A stretch of 41,368 nt of DNA from positions 1 to 41,368 of the forward strand of contig NZ_CALDMP010000095.1 in assembly GCF_937915125.1 (NCBI RefSeq), in the 5' to 3' direction. The translations under genes were made by a program, and so were the position numbers. The stretch comes from an uncultured Ruminococcus sp. (GTDB lineage Bacteria > Bacillota > Clostridia > Oscillospirales > Ruminococcaceae). The notes under the pieces were generated by a model. That model made no database searches, was not told the origin of the DNA, and saw only the letters and a program-made list of their open reading frames with translations. Shown piece by piece: positions 17,784 through 27,319 of this stretch (position 1 is its first letter; each line of letters starts with the position of its first letter).

Positions 17784-17833
17784 CTCCCGAATTGCTTTTA
17801 TCATGGATTTTGGAATTGTCAGATCAAATGACT

Positions 17834-19156
17834 TTATGCAGTCACGCCCTGCGCAACACCTTGATGCTCATGGGTTGCTTCCTCATAGTTTTCTTCCAGA
17901 TAATCATAAGCATAGGTATTATGCTCGCTGATATCCATACCCAGAAGCTGATCTTCATCGGAAACACGCACGCCAATGGTGTGCTTCAGAATGACACAAG
18001 CCAGACCGATTACTGCAAAGACAAAGGCAAAGACGCAAACCTCACCCAACAGCTGGATGCCGAATTGCTTGAAGCCAGCCGTTGCGCCGAAGATACCAGG
18101 GGCAAGGACACCAAAGATACCGCTGATGAAGTGCAGGGAACCTGCGCCGCAGGCATCGTCGATGTGCAGCTTCTGATCCACAAGCTTTGCTGCGAAATAA
18201 ACCACACATGCTGCCACGATGGCAATGATCGCAGTTGACCAGGGTGCCTGGGTATTTGCTGTAGTACAAATTGCAACCAGACCGGCAAGCATACCATTAT
18301 AGGCTGCATCGACACTGGGTTTCTTATCCACAATCCAGGAGCAGAACAGACCTGCAAGACCGCCCACACCGCCGGCAATGGTAGAAGTAATGGCTGCATA
18401 TGCAGCTGCATCATCGAAGCCCAGTTCAGAGCCCGGGTTGAAGCCATACCAGCCGAACCACAGGAAGATCGCACCCAGACCAAACAGGGATTCGTTATGG
18501 CCCTTGATAACGTTAGACGAACCGTCCTTGTTGTATTTGCCGATACGCGGACCAACCATTGCGGCGCAAACCAGTGCGGCAATACCGCCGATACCGTGAA
18601 CTGCCAGTGTGCCGGCAAAGTCAACAAAGCCCAGGCTGGACAGCCAGCCGCCGCCCCAGATCCAGTGGCTTGCAATAGGATAGGCAATACCTGTCATGCA
18701 TGCCGAAATGATCAGATAGCTGTTGAACTTGAAACGCTCTGCAACTGCACCGGAAATGATGGTTGCAGTAGCACCGCAGAATGCCAGCTGGAAGAAGAAA
18801 TATACATAGGGATTGATCATGAGATCTACGCAGCTGGACCAGATGCCCATTTCTGCATTAAAAGGATTCAGGAAACCATTCGCGCCGAACAGTCCATGGA
18901 AATCATCACCGTACTGCAAGCCAAAGCCCAGCAGGAAGTAAACGGCAACACCCACGCAAAAATCCATCAGATTTTTCAGCCAAATATTCGACGTGTTTTT
19001 CGAACGGGTCATACCAGTCTCCAGCATGGCGAAGCCTGCCTGCATACTGAACACCAGTACTGCACATAAAAAGATAAATATGGAATTGCTGATATATGTC
19101 ACTTTATCAGCTGCACCCAGGTTGCTCAAAGTTTCCATTGCTTGTGAAGCTGTCAT
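17834..19156 (-). CDS. amtB: Ammonium transporter AmtB
   Basis: 440 residues with about eleven membrane spans; conducts ammonium/ammonia across the cytoplasmic membrane as a trimer. Signatures: FAMLETGMTRSKNTSNIW near the N terminus, FFFQLAFCGATATIISGAVA, the first pore histidine in GTLAVHGIGG and the second in ACGAGSLHFISGIFG. The C-terminal tail (from VSDEDQLLGMDISEHNTYAY) is the usual PII-contacting region plus ~25 extra acidic residues. No glnK is adjacent. The open frame extends to 19198, but ATG 19156 with AGGAGGAG six bases upstream is the start. It has its own promoter with a dyad operator candidate and a ~200-base leader. Confidence 0.95.
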   Translation of the reverse strand: MTASQAMETLSNLGAADKVTYISNSIFIFLCAVLVFSMQAGFAMLETGMTRSKNTSNIWLKNLMDFCVGVAVYFLLGFGLQYGDDFHGLFGANGFLNPFNAEMGIWSSCVDLMINPYVYFFFQLAFCGATATIISGAVAERFKFNSYLIISACMTGIAYPIASHWIWGGGWLSSLGFVDFAGTLAVHGIGGIAALVCAAMVGPRIGKYNKDGSSNVIKGHNESLFGLGAIFLWFGWYGFNPGSELGFDDAAAYAAITSTIAGGVGGLAGLFCSWIVDKKPSVDAAYNGMLAGLVAICTTANTQAPWSTAIIAIVAACVVYFAAKLVDQKLHIDDACGAGSLHFISGIFGVLAPGIFGATAGFKQFGIQLLGEVCVFAFVFAVIGLACVILKHTIGVRVSDEDQLLGMDISEHNTYAYDYLEENYEEATHEHQGVAQGVTA

Positions 19157-19361
19157 AACAAACTCCTCCTCATCTTTAGTCACCAATTTTAACCACATTG
19201 CTATGAAACTCCCATGACTTCACGCAGTTTCATATGGTTCACAGAGATATCAGACAATCTGAATCTATACTTCTGAAACAGATCCACAAGTAATACAATT
19301 TTCTGTTGACCGGTCTGAACAGAAAGTCATATTCTTTTGTCCTTCCCTCTTGTGTGATAAC

Positions 19362-19392
19362 ATTATAAACCATAAAGCTGCTTTATAGTCAA
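19362..19392 (-). promoter_or_regulatory. amtB promoter with perfect dyad in the spacer
   Basis: Minus strand: TTGACT, 19-base spacer, TATAAT. Inside the spacer, 19372-19386 is a perfect 7-1-7 inverted repeat, ATAAAGC-T-GCTTTAT. A repressor or activator bound there would directly control amtB; nitrogen regulation is inference. Confidence 0.6.
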
Positions 19393-19649
19393 TAGAATGC
19401 AGCAACAACCGTGTAATTTAAGGTTTTTTCTTTTTTCAGCATCCATTGCAAAGTAAAAATTGAAAATTTGAGCTTCAAATTAACTGCACACGCTTTCCGG
19501 GCATTTTGTCACGATTAAAATCGCACTTTTTCTTTTAATAGCAAAGCAAAATAGTAGGTTTTTAATTCAAGTAGATAGACGCACTTTTGATTATTAAGAA
19601 AATGTGCCTCCTCCATGACAAACATGGAACAATATCGAAAACATTTCTG

Positions 19650-19818
19650 ATTCATACGAATCTCTGATCAGTTCCATGAAAAGATTTGCCGACAGACATT
19701 CGCTGATCAAAGAAAACGTCCGCAGACTGGCTGGCTGTCGCCTGGCAAGGGCGTTTGACGACGAGCAGCGAGTGGATGGCGGTGAAGATTTTCATGGGTT
19801 TGGTCAGAGATTCGTATC
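19650..19818. other. ~165-nt quasi-palindromic hairpin, candidate structured RNA or MITE
   Basis: Five helices nest: 19653-19669 with 19800-19816 (17 bp), then CCATGAAAA/TTTTCATGG (9 bp), TTTGCCG/CGGTGAA (7 bp), CATTCGCTG/CAGCGAGTG (9 bp) and AAACGTCC/GGGCGTTT (8 bp), closed by a ~27-base loop. Several positions are G-U wobbles rather than mismatches. The remaining part of the 19157-19916 gap is AT-rich with no gene seen. Confidence 0.4.
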
Positions 19819-19855
19819 AGGAAAAGGCTATGGTACAACAAAAACAGCACCATTC

Positions 19856-19885
19856 TTGACAAAAGAATTCAAAATATGCTACAAT
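19856..19885 (+). promoter_or_regulatory. Promoter of prepilin peptidase gene
   Basis: TTGACA, 18-base spacer, TACAAT, about 31 bases before ATG 19917. Confidence 0.8.
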
Positions 19886-19916
19886 AAAAATGACAAATCA
19901 TCTGGAGGAACAGAAC

Positions 19917-20699
19917 ATGTATTACTATTGCTATGTCATATTATACTGTGTCATATTTGCATTCGGCGCCGCCATCGGCAGTTTTCTGAATGTATGCATC
20001 TACCGTCTGCCAAAAGAAGAATCGCTCTGGAAGCAGAATTCCCACTGTATGACCTGCGGTACGCCCATTCAGAAGCGGGATTTGATCCCCATTTTCAGCT
20101 GGTGCAGGCTTCGCGGAAAATGCCGCAGCTGCGGTGCAAAGATTCCTTTTCGCTATACGCTGGTGGAAAGTCTGAATGCTGTGCTGTACGTCTTGGTCTT
20201 TGCCTGGTTTGATCCATTCGAACAGCCCATTCTGGCGATTCTGGTGTGTCTGTTGTTCTCGGCGCTGCTGGTGGTTTTTTTCATGGATCTGGACACGCAG
20301 CTCATTAACTTATATGTCATTGGTTTCATCGGGCTGTTGGGTATCGGCATTACCATTTACGATGTGATCACCGGCAGGGGCACATGGCTTTCCCACGGAA
20401 TCGGTGCTGTTATCACATTTGTACCGCTGATCGCACTGGTGCTTCTCTCCGACGAACGTGCTATGGGACGTGGGGATGCATATCTGATGCTTGCGGCTGG
20501 TTTATTTCTCGGCGCAAAAGCGGTGGTAATTGCATTGTTCCTGGGACTGATCCTGGGCTGTATTTTTGGCATGGCACACAAAATGCGCACAGGCGATTCT
20601 AAATTCGCCTTTGGGCCGTATCTCTCCCTGGGCATTGCAGCAGCGGTGTTCTGCGGCGAGCCCCTTGCAGATCTGTACCTGCGAGTGTGCGGATTCTGA
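19917..20699 (+). CDS. pilD: Prepilin leader peptidase / N-methyltransferase
   Basis: 260-residue membrane aspartyl protease that cleaves type IV prepilins after the leader glycine and usually N-methylates the new N terminus. The N-terminal domain has GSFLNVCIYRLP and two Cys pairs (C44/C47 and C69/C72). The catalytic aspartates are in FFMDLDTQLI (D124 region) and the GxGD motif GRGD (D187). Multiple membrane spans fit the family. The open frame starts at 19890, but ATG 19917 follows TGGAGGAA. It is transcribed alone, towards the pilus cluster, and shares the bidirectional terminator with the giant prepilin gene. It is the only candidate in the window to process the five prepilins. Confidence 0.95.
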   Translation: MYYYCYVILYCVIFAFGAAIGSFLNVCIYRLPKEESLWKQNSHCMTCGTPIQKRDLIPIFSWCRLRGKCRSCGAKIPFRYTLVESLNAVLYVLVFAWFDPFEQPILAILVCLLFSALLVVFFMDLDTQLINLYVIGFIGLLGIGITIYDVITGRGTWLSHGIGAVITFVPLIALVLLSDERAMGRGDAYLMLAAGLFLGAKAVVIALFLGLILGCIFGMAHKMRTGDSKFAFGPYLSLGIAAAVFCGEPLADLYLRVCGF

Positions 20700-20711
20700 T
20701 AAAAGTTACAT

Positions 20712-20755
20712 AAAAATCCCGTTCCACGGTGCGATTCCGGGAACGGGATTTTTTT
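20712..20755. terminator. Bidirectional terminator between pilD and the giant prepilin gene
   Basis: AAAATCCCGTTCC pairs with GGAACGGGATTTTTTT; T-runs on both strands. It lies 13 bases past the pilD stop and 4 bases past the stop of the convergent gene. Confidence 0.9.
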
Positions 20756-20758
20756 GCG

Positions 20759-23700
20759 TTATGATGCAGTATCGGCGGTAACGCCGTCTACATGAATGGT
20801 ATAGTCTGTGAGTCCGCTGGACTTCCAGAAGTACCACTGATCGGATTTTGTGGAATAGTTACCGGCGCGTTGCAGCTTAACGGTACCGACTTTCACGGTG
20901 TAATTCTCAGACAGTGTGTAGCCTTCCTTCGGAGTAATGGTAAAGTAGCACACACCGCTGTCATTGAACAATGGAGAGGCGAAAGTGATGGTACACATCT
21001 CGGCGCTTTCTGCGTCAAGTCCTACGTTGAAGCCGTTTTCGCTGGCGGCGACGGGGTTGGCTGTTGTAGTTGTCGTTGTGGTGGTAGTAGTCGTGGTTAT
21101 AATCCTTGTTGTTGTAGTTGTTAGGGTTGTCACTGCTGCATTTGGCTTTGTCCCATTCGACTTAATTGGACCAATAAAATCTGTAGACGTATATACTGTA
21201 ACATCTGAATCCTGGAGCATCATAGTATCCATCGAAACATCATATACAAATCGAACAGATTCAATTTTGATGTTATTCCACACATCGCTAGCATAATAAT
21301 TGTAGAATTTTATTTTGGCATCAGCAAAGGAAATTATATGATTAACATCATTGTCTGTAGAAAGTACAAAAGAAATTGTTGCTATATCTGCATTATTGTC
21401 ACTTGTAAAATAAGTTTTAAAGTCTCCAGTGCTATTCCAACTATGGTATTCACTGTATCGGCAATTGAATGAACCACTTATCAACATATAGAAGTTAAAT
21501 CCAGTATTCATATCTGTTGCATCTGAAACAGTAACCTCAATCTTGCTGGGAATTCGTGATTCATTTTCATTTGCATAGAAATAAGGAGAGATATCATACT
21601 CCTGATTAAATGAAAAGTTTTCAATGGTCAGCACTGCTGAATTCACATCTGTTATACTTTCAGTTGTTGTAGATGTCGTTTCAATCGTCGTGATTGTAGT
21701 CGTTGTTTCTGTTGTTGTCGCTGTGGATGTTGTCTCAGTGGTAGTTGTTGTGGTAGTGGTAGAAGTGGTAGTAGTTGTTTCAATAGCAGATGTCGATGTC
21801 GTATCGCTTGTTGTTTCTTCAACTGGAACAATACCTTCAACGTGAAGAGAAACATTCTCACTTAATGTGACATACCATCCATCAGATACACTTCCAGGAC
21901 ACGGATACTGTTTTCCATACTTATCATAGTTTGCATAAACCGTGACAGAATCATCAAATTTATAACCTGAAAGCGGCTCAATAGTGAAATAATAAGCACT
22001 TCCACTTACCTTATCAGGAATCAATCGGCAAACCTTTGCGCTTTCTTCATCCAAGGAAACAGTATATGTTGTCTCCTCAGTCGTAGATTCTTCCGTTTCA
22101 GAAGTACTGAGCGTTGTTTCAACAGTCTCTGCTGTTGTTTCTTCTGTCAGGCTCGATTCCGTTACATCTGGCACAACAACACTGGATTCCGTTGTGACAG
22201 TAGAAACTGTGGTAACCTCAGAAGTTTCAGACGAAACGAAGGAGGATTCTGTTGTGGAACTGGTTTCGGTAACAGGAACTGCAGTGGTAGTGGTTGTCGT
22301 TGTTGGTGTGGTGGTTACAGTTGTTGTTTCAGCTGTTTCCGGCGGTTCTGGCGCATTCAAAATCTCACAGATCACATCGTTTGCATTAACGCCCTCGCAG
22401 TACAAATGAATCAGTCTGTCCTGGTTGACAATACCATCAGTGCCATCCCAGCCATCGCAGTATGTTAAATAAAACTCTTGTGTGTTAGAGGAAAGACCGT
22501 TATATTTGACAATCTTGTAATCTTTGTCATAGACCACATAGTTCAAAGCCTTATTAAAATTAATGCCCATTCCGTAAGTTACGTCTTTTTCTTTTATGTT
22601 TGAAGCACTGATATAGTCACACTTTGTCCAGTCTAATGTGATATTTGTGTAATTATTGTTGCCGTTGATGGTGAGCATGGGAAGGTAGGATTCTGTTATC
22701 AATGTAGAGGTAATATTAGAGGTTCGATTCAGATTAATGGAAATTGTTGCACCCAGCTCGCCCAATGCTCCACCATAACTAAGTCGCATAAAAGGGTACA
22801 AATCCCAACTTAATTCAAAAACTACTTGAACTGTATTATCGTCTATTTTATTGTATGTATAATCTGGATATTGAAAACTACTGGTGTCATTATTGGCTTT
22901 TGCTGTATTGGAGACAGCATAATATACCCATGCATATTCTGGTTTCTTAAAATTGCTAATAACTGCATCTGCATCTACATTACTTAAAGTAATCGCCAAT
23001 TCATCTCCAACAGAATAACCGCATTTCTCAAAATCCAAATACAAAACCTGTCGATATAATTTCTCACCTGGTTTTGCACCGGTAAGCCATTCAGAGTCCA
23101 TCCAGTTGAAAACTTCATGCTTATATAATATTGTTGACAAATCAGAAGGAACAGTTCCGTTGTCCACATATATGGAGACGCTATCCTCTTCAGGATATGC
23201 TACTTGCAAATTATCCCCTGCATTCCAACCAGTAACAACAATCCAACCTCTACTTGAATCTTTTGAACCATTCTTTAATATAACACGATATGTTATCTCT
23301 GTATTATTCGACAAAGTTCCATCATCAGCCACAGAAATCACGTTATCATATTTTTCTTTAAAAGCTTCAACAGCTTTCGCCCCATCTGAATTAGGGTCAC
23401 TATACTCCTGAAATGTTCCGTCAGCATCGGAAAAGATTACACTATACTTAATCCATCCATGTGCCGCCATGTCAATATCATTATCATAGACTTCATCACC
23501 ATATGCATCATAACTAATGTAATTCAGGCAATCCTTATCAGTATTATCGCCAATGTAGATGTATACATTATGAGGATTATAACTGTCTTTTGCTTTTGAA
23601 GCGTCATATTGTTCACCTGTCCCCAAGCCATCATTTACATCCACATTTGGGAAAGCATAGTTTCCTTTTGCAATTTGTTTCCAACAATTTTTTTCCTCAT

Positions 23701-24508
23701 CCCAGTTACCTTCGCCGTAGAGATTCTCTGTCCAAAGTTTACAGTAATAATCCAATCGAAATTGAATAAATTTAACACTATTGCATGCGTAATCAGTTGT
23801 ATTGATAACAATTGTGCTATCAACTTTATAATGATCCGGAAACGTTGCATCATATCTAAAATCATTATCACTATTATCAGGATCAGCAAGCCAACCTTCC
23901 CAATCAGAATAAGACTTTACTCTCTCCTCCAGACCCTTCCATCCATTAATTTCTGTCGAGGTTACTGTCTGTGTGATAAGCGGATAATCCGCCGAATCCG
24001 CATAATTCGTCTTCAACAACACATCACAAGTCTCATCAGCTGTAACCGCATTATATCCATCACAATTCGCCGAGATTTTCACTTCCTGACTAGTGCCAGA
24101 AGAAACATTTTCATATTCCAGTGTGAAGTAATACACAATATTCGAATCCGTACTTGCATTGGTGATTTCATAAATTTTCTGATTTGCTGCTGCGCCCATT
24201 TCGGTACTAACATCTTTTACCCCCCGCGCCGCATCCGACCGCAGAATCGCCTCGGCATTCTCCTGCACTTCCTGCCAGTTCCAATACCGGCTCTGGGGGA
24301 GCTGGGTCTGCACCTCGCCCACCAGATTATCCAGCGCAGTCTGATAGTTCTGTATTTTTGCAGCCTGAACGTATGCGGCAATATTCGGTGCACAAAGCGC
24401 CGCAATAATCGCCATGATCGTCAGCACAACAATGAGCTCCACAAGAGAAAAACCCCGAATGAGCTTCGCCAAAGAAACGCCTCTTTTTCCTTTTTTCTTC
24501 CCTTTCAT
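20759..24508 (-). CDS. Giant modular type IV prepilin / putative pilus adhesin
   Basis: 1249 residues, far above normal pilins (~150-200). The leader is lysine-rich and ends at G19; the mature N terminus is FSLVELIVVLTIMAIIAAL with Phe+1 and Glu+5, a canonical class III prepilin signal. Next comes a large extracellular part (~45-720) of unrecognised fold, rich in Tyr/Trp/Asn/Asp. Three Thr/Ser-rich mucin-like linkers (~722-808, ~895-952, ~1122-1150) separate a repeated ~85-residue module (~808-893 and ~1157-1249; e.g. VSLDEESAKVCRLI versus VGLDAESAEMCTIT) and a carbohydrate-binding-like module (~955-1118). By inference it is a pilus tip or surface adhesin; Ruminococcus albus is known to use pilin-like proteins to adhere to cellulose. 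ATG 24508 follows AGGTGAGAGCA. Last gene of the pilus cluster; visibly AT-richer than neighbours. Confidence 0.85.
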   Translation of the reverse strand: MKGKKKGKRGVSLAKLIRGFSLVELIVVLTIMAIIAALCAPNIAAYVQAAKIQNYQTALDNLVGEVQTQLPQSRYWNWQEVQENAEAILRSDAARGVKDVSTEMGAAANQKIYEITNASTDSNIVYYFTLEYENVSSGTSQEVKISANCDGYNAVTADETCDVLLKTNYADSADYPLITQTVTSTEINGWKGLEERVKSYSDWEGWLADPDNSDNDFRYDATFPDHYKVDSTIVINTTDYACNSVKFIQFRLDYYCKLWTENLYGEGNWDEEKNCWKQIAKGNYAFPNVDVNDGLGTGEQYDASKAKDSYNPHNVYIYIGDNTDKDCLNYISYDAYGDEVYDNDIDMAAHGWIKYSVIFSDADGTFQEYSDPNSDGAKAVEAFKEKYDNVISVADDGTLSNNTEITYRVILKNGSKDSSRGWIVVTGWNAGDNLQVAYPEEDSVSIYVDNGTVPSDLSTILYKHEVFNWMDSEWLTGAKPGEKLYRQVLYLDFEKCGYSVGDELAITLSNVDADAVISNFKKPEYAWVYYAVSNTAKANNDTSSFQYPDYTYNKIDDNTVQVVFELSWDLYPFMRLSYGGALGELGATISINLNRTSNITSTLITESYLPMLTINGNNNYTNITLDWTKCDYISASNIKEKDVTYGMGINFNKALNYVVYDKDYKIVKYNGLSSNTQEFYLTYCDGWDGTDGIVNQDRLIHLYCEGVNANDVICEILNAPEPPETAETTTVTTTPTTTTTTTAVPVTETSSTTESSFVSSETSEVTTVSTVTTESSVVVPDVTESSLTEETTAETVETTLSTSETEESTTEETTYTVSLDEESAKVCRLIPDKVSGSAYYFTIEPLSGYKFDDSVTVYANYDKYGKQYPCPGSVSDGWYVTLSENVSLHVEGIVPVEETTSDTTSTSAIETTTTTSTTTTTTTTETTSTATTTETTTTITTIETTSTTTESITDVNSAVLTIENFSFNQEYDISPYFYANENESRIPSKIEVTVSDATDMNTGFNFYMLISGSFNCRYSEYHSWNSTGDFKTYFTSDNNADIATISFVLSTDNDVNHIISFADAKIKFYNYYASDVWNNIKIESVRFVYDVSMDTMMLQDSDVTVYTSTDFIGPIKSNGTKPNAAVTTLTTTTTRIITTTTTTTTTTTTANPVAASENGFNVGLDAESAEMCTITFASPLFNDSGVCYFTITPKEGYTLSENYTVKVGTVKLQRAGNYSTKSDQWYFWKSSGLTDYTIHVDGVTADTAS

Positions 24509-24549
24509 TGCTCTCACCTCTCAGAATGCCGAACCCGAAGCGGTTCGAA

Positions 24550-25599
24550 TCAGCTTAACAAATCCAAAATTTCGTTCTTATTGTTCGATACCCGGATGGC
24601 ATCATCCCGGCGAATGGTGCCAGCTCTGACCAGCCGTGCCAGGTCAGCATTCAACGTATGCATTCCCAGTGCTGCGCTGGACTGCATTACTGTGGACAGC
24701 TGGAAGCACTTGTTGTCACGGATCAGACTGCCTACCGCATCCGTTCCCACCAGAATCTCCGTTGCTGCAACACGTCCGCCTCCTGCTGCAAGGGGGATCA
24801 GCGCCTGGGTAATGACTCCTTTCAGGATCGTGGACAGCTGTGTCCGGATCTGGTTCTGGGCGTGAGGCGGACAGCTGTCGATGATACGATCCAGAGTTTG
24901 CGCCGCACCTGTGGTGTGCAGAGTGGACATAACCAAGTGACCTGTTTCTGCCGCAGTTACTGCCGCGGAGATTGTCTCATAGTCACGCATTTCTCCCACG
25001 AGAATTACATCCGGGTCTTCACGAAGAGAAGAACGCAGGGATGCTGCAAAACTCTTGGAATCCACACCGATCTCACGCTGGTGAATCACGGACATACCAG
25101 AATCGTAAACATATTCCACCGGGTCCTCGATAGTAATGATATGTTCCGCACGGTTCTTGTTGATGTAATCGATCATTGCCGAAAGCGTCGTGGACTTACC
25201 GCTTCCCGTAGGACCGGTCACCAGGATCAGACCACGGGGCTGGTCTGCCAGATCACGCAGTACCTTGGGCATTTTCAACTGTTCCAGGGTAGGAATTGTA
25301 TTGTTCAGCAGACGAATTGTCGCTGCAATTTTCTTCATCTGGCGGAACACGTTAACACGCTGGCGGCAATAATCCGGTGTTTCGATGGCAAAGTCTGCAT
25401 CATCACCGTTTTCCAGCTGTGCGATCTGCTCCTCGTTCATCATGGACAGGATCATTTCCCGAGTTTCGCTTGCTGGGAACGAAAAACCGCTGTCCACCAG
25501 TTGTCCGTGAATGCGGAACGAAACCGGCATTCCCTCGCTGATATGGATATCGGAGCACTTGCGCTCCCGGGCATTCATAATTAATTCATTCATTGTCAT
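24550..25599 (-). CDS. pilT: Type IV pilus twitching ATPase PilT
   Basis: 349-residue retraction ATPase that depolymerises pili. The N terminus NELIMNARERKCSDIHISEG matches the PilT PAS-like domain start. Walker A is GPTGSGKSTT, the Asp box ITIEDPVEYV, Walker B VILVGEMRD and the His box TGHLVMSTLHT. Length and lack of an MshEN domain or zinc motif separate it from PilB. ATG 25599 with AAAGGAAG nine bases upstream. It begins 19 bases after pilB ends, in the same transcript. Its presence means these pili can probably retract, supporting twitching or pulling onto a substrate. Confidence 0.95.
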   Translation of the reverse strand: MTMNELIMNARERKCSDIHISEGMPVSFRIHGQLVDSGFSFPASETREMILSMMNEEQIAQLENGDDADFAIETPDYCRQRVNVFRQMKKIAATIRLLNNTIPTLEQLKMPKVLRDLADQPRGLILVTGPTGSGKSTTLSAMIDYINKNRAEHIITIEDPVEYVYDSGMSVIHQREIGVDSKSFAASLRSSLREDPDVILVGEMRDYETISAAVTAAETGHLVMSTLHTTGAAQTLDRIIDSCPPHAQNQIRTQLSTILKGVITQALIPLAAGGGRVAATEILVGTDAVGSLIRDNKCFQLSTVMQSSAALGMHTLNADLARLVRAGTIRRDDAIRVSNNKNEILDLLS

Positions 25600-25618
25600 G
25601 GTGTTGTTCTTCCTTTCA

Positions 25619-27295
25619 TTAGTCAGAATAATACGCGATCTTCATAACTTCTTCCGGCGTGGTAACGCCTTCTTTTACCAATTCAATGGCGCTTTCCATC
25701 AGATTTCTCATGCCTTGTGATTCTCTCGCATACTGTGTCATTTCCTCGCTGTCCGCGCCGTTTGCGATCATACGCTTGAGCTTTTTATCAATATAAACCA
25801 TTTCATGTATGGAAATACGTCCTTTATAGCCGGTGTTATTGCACACCTTGCAGCCCTTGCCACGTGTGATCATGGGAATTCCCTCTCCCACAATGGCAAT
25901 ATCATCGGCAGTTGCCGGGGCTTCATATTTGCAGAACTGGCAGACTTTTCGTACCAGACGCTGGGCTACAACGCCCACAAGGGAATTGGAGATCAGATAT
26001 GGTGCAACGCCCATATCCGCCAGACGGACAATGGACGAAATCGCATCGTTGGTATGCAGCGTGGAAACAACCAAGTGACCAGTGATTGCAGAACGAACGG
26101 AAATTTCAGCTGTTTCTGCGTCACGGGTCTCACCGATCATGATAATATCCGGGTCCTGACGGAGCAGCGCACGCAGACCAACTGCAAAGGTCATACCGGC
26201 AGCCACATTGACCGAAGTCTGAGTAATGCCAGGGAGATCTTTTTCCACCGGATCCTCGATGGTGGAGATATTCACCGGGCGCTGTGCCAGGTGCTGCAAA
26301 ACCATGTACAGGGTGGTAGTTTTACCGGAACCCGTAGGACCGGTAATATAAATAATGCCGTTCGGTGCAGACATCATTTTCATGAGCATATTATAGGAAT
26401 GGTCATTCATACCAAAGTGCCCGGCATGATCGATCTTTGTATCAGATACCAGATAACGCATAACGATTTTTTCGCCCTGGGTCGTGGGCAACACGGAGAT
26501 ACGCATACTGATATCAATGCCCTCCAGTACAGCATGAAAATTTCCATCCTGGGGAATTCGCTTTTCCGCAATATTCAGGTTGCTCATAATTTTAATACGG
26601 GCAACTATAGAGTTGTGCAGCGCTTTTTCCAGGGTGAGATACTGCACCATCTCGCCGTCAATACGCATACGAACCTGTGTAAAGTCCTTAAAAGGTTCAA
26701 TGTGAATATCACTGGCATTTGTACTGTAACCCCGTACCAGCAGGGAGTTAATAAGCTTGATGATGGGCACATCGTCATCGGCATCATCAGCTGTCAGCTG
26801 CGGTACTTCGATATCTTCCGCAGAAATATTTGCCTTCTTCGCCGCCTGTTTGGTGCTGATCTCGGCATAGTAATATTCAATGGCTTTTCTGATTTTTCCC
26901 TCTTCACACAGAAATACTTCCAGAGGCATATCCACGATCTGCCGGATATCCTCCTGGGCATAAAAGTTCAGAGGGTCAGACATCACCAGCTGCAATCTGC
27001 CGTCAATTTCCGAAACCGGAATGACGCAGTATTTTTCGGCGATCTGCTTTGGAACTTTGGCAACGGTGTCCACGTTGACCTCGTACTCCTCCAGATTCAC
27101 CATTTGCAGATCCAGTTTTTTCCCCAGCGCTTCCAGCACCTGGGTCTCTGTTACGAAACCCATTTCTTTCAGCAGTGCGCCAAACCGCATCTTTTTGCCG
27201 GTCTGCGATTTCTGATATTGCAGTGCCTGGTCAATTTGTTCCTGTGTAATATAGCCATATTCTTTCAGGACTTCACCAATTGGTAAATTCTGCAA
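25619..27295 (-). CDS. pilB: Type IV pilus assembly ATPase PilB with N-terminal MshEN domain
   Basis: 558-residue extension motor. Residues 1-61 carry two related motifs, IGEVLKEYGYITQEQIDQAL and RFGALLKEMGFVTETQVLEA, which form the MshEN fold known to bind c-di-GMP in other PilB/MshE ATPases. The core has Walker A GPTGSGKTTT, Walker B IIMIGETRD and His box TGHLVVSTLHT. Two Cys pairs (CQFC ... CKVC) form the usual zinc site. No ATG fits. GTG 27304 lies on the ribosome binding site, while TTG 27295 follows AGGTGAGAGCA, the same sequence that precedes the ATG of the giant prepilin; TTG is therefore chosen. The rare start may keep expression low relative to pilA. Confidence 0.93.
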   Translation of the reverse strand: MQNLPIGEVLKEYGYITQEQIDQALQYQKSQTGKKMRFGALLKEMGFVTETQVLEALGKKLDLQMVNLEEYEVNVDTVAKVPKQIAEKYCVIPVSEIDGRLQLVMSDPLNFYAQEDIRQIVDMPLEVFLCEEGKIRKAIEYYYAEISTKQAAKKANISAEDIEVPQLTADDADDDVPIIKLINSLLVRGYSTNASDIHIEPFKDFTQVRMRIDGEMVQYLTLEKALHNSIVARIKIMSNLNIAEKRIPQDGNFHAVLEGIDISMRISVLPTTQGEKIVMRYLVSDTKIDHAGHFGMNDHSYNMLMKMMSAPNGIIYITGPTGSGKTTTLYMVLQHLAQRPVNISTIEDPVEKDLPGITQTSVNVAAGMTFAVGLRALLRQDPDIIMIGETRDAETAEISVRSAITGHLVVSTLHTNDAISSIVRLADMGVAPYLISNSLVGVVAQRLVRKVCQFCKYEAPATADDIAIVGEGIPMITRGKGCKVCNNTGYKGRISIHEMVYIDKKLKRMIANGADSEEMTQYARESQGMRNLMESAIELVKEGVTTPEEVMKIAYYSD

Positions 27296-27319
27296 TGCTC
27301 TCACCTTTTTTCATTTGAT

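Noticed and set aside
19676..20212. 178-codon open frame before pilD
   Set aside because: It runs through the hairpin region and out of frame through pilD; no start signal.
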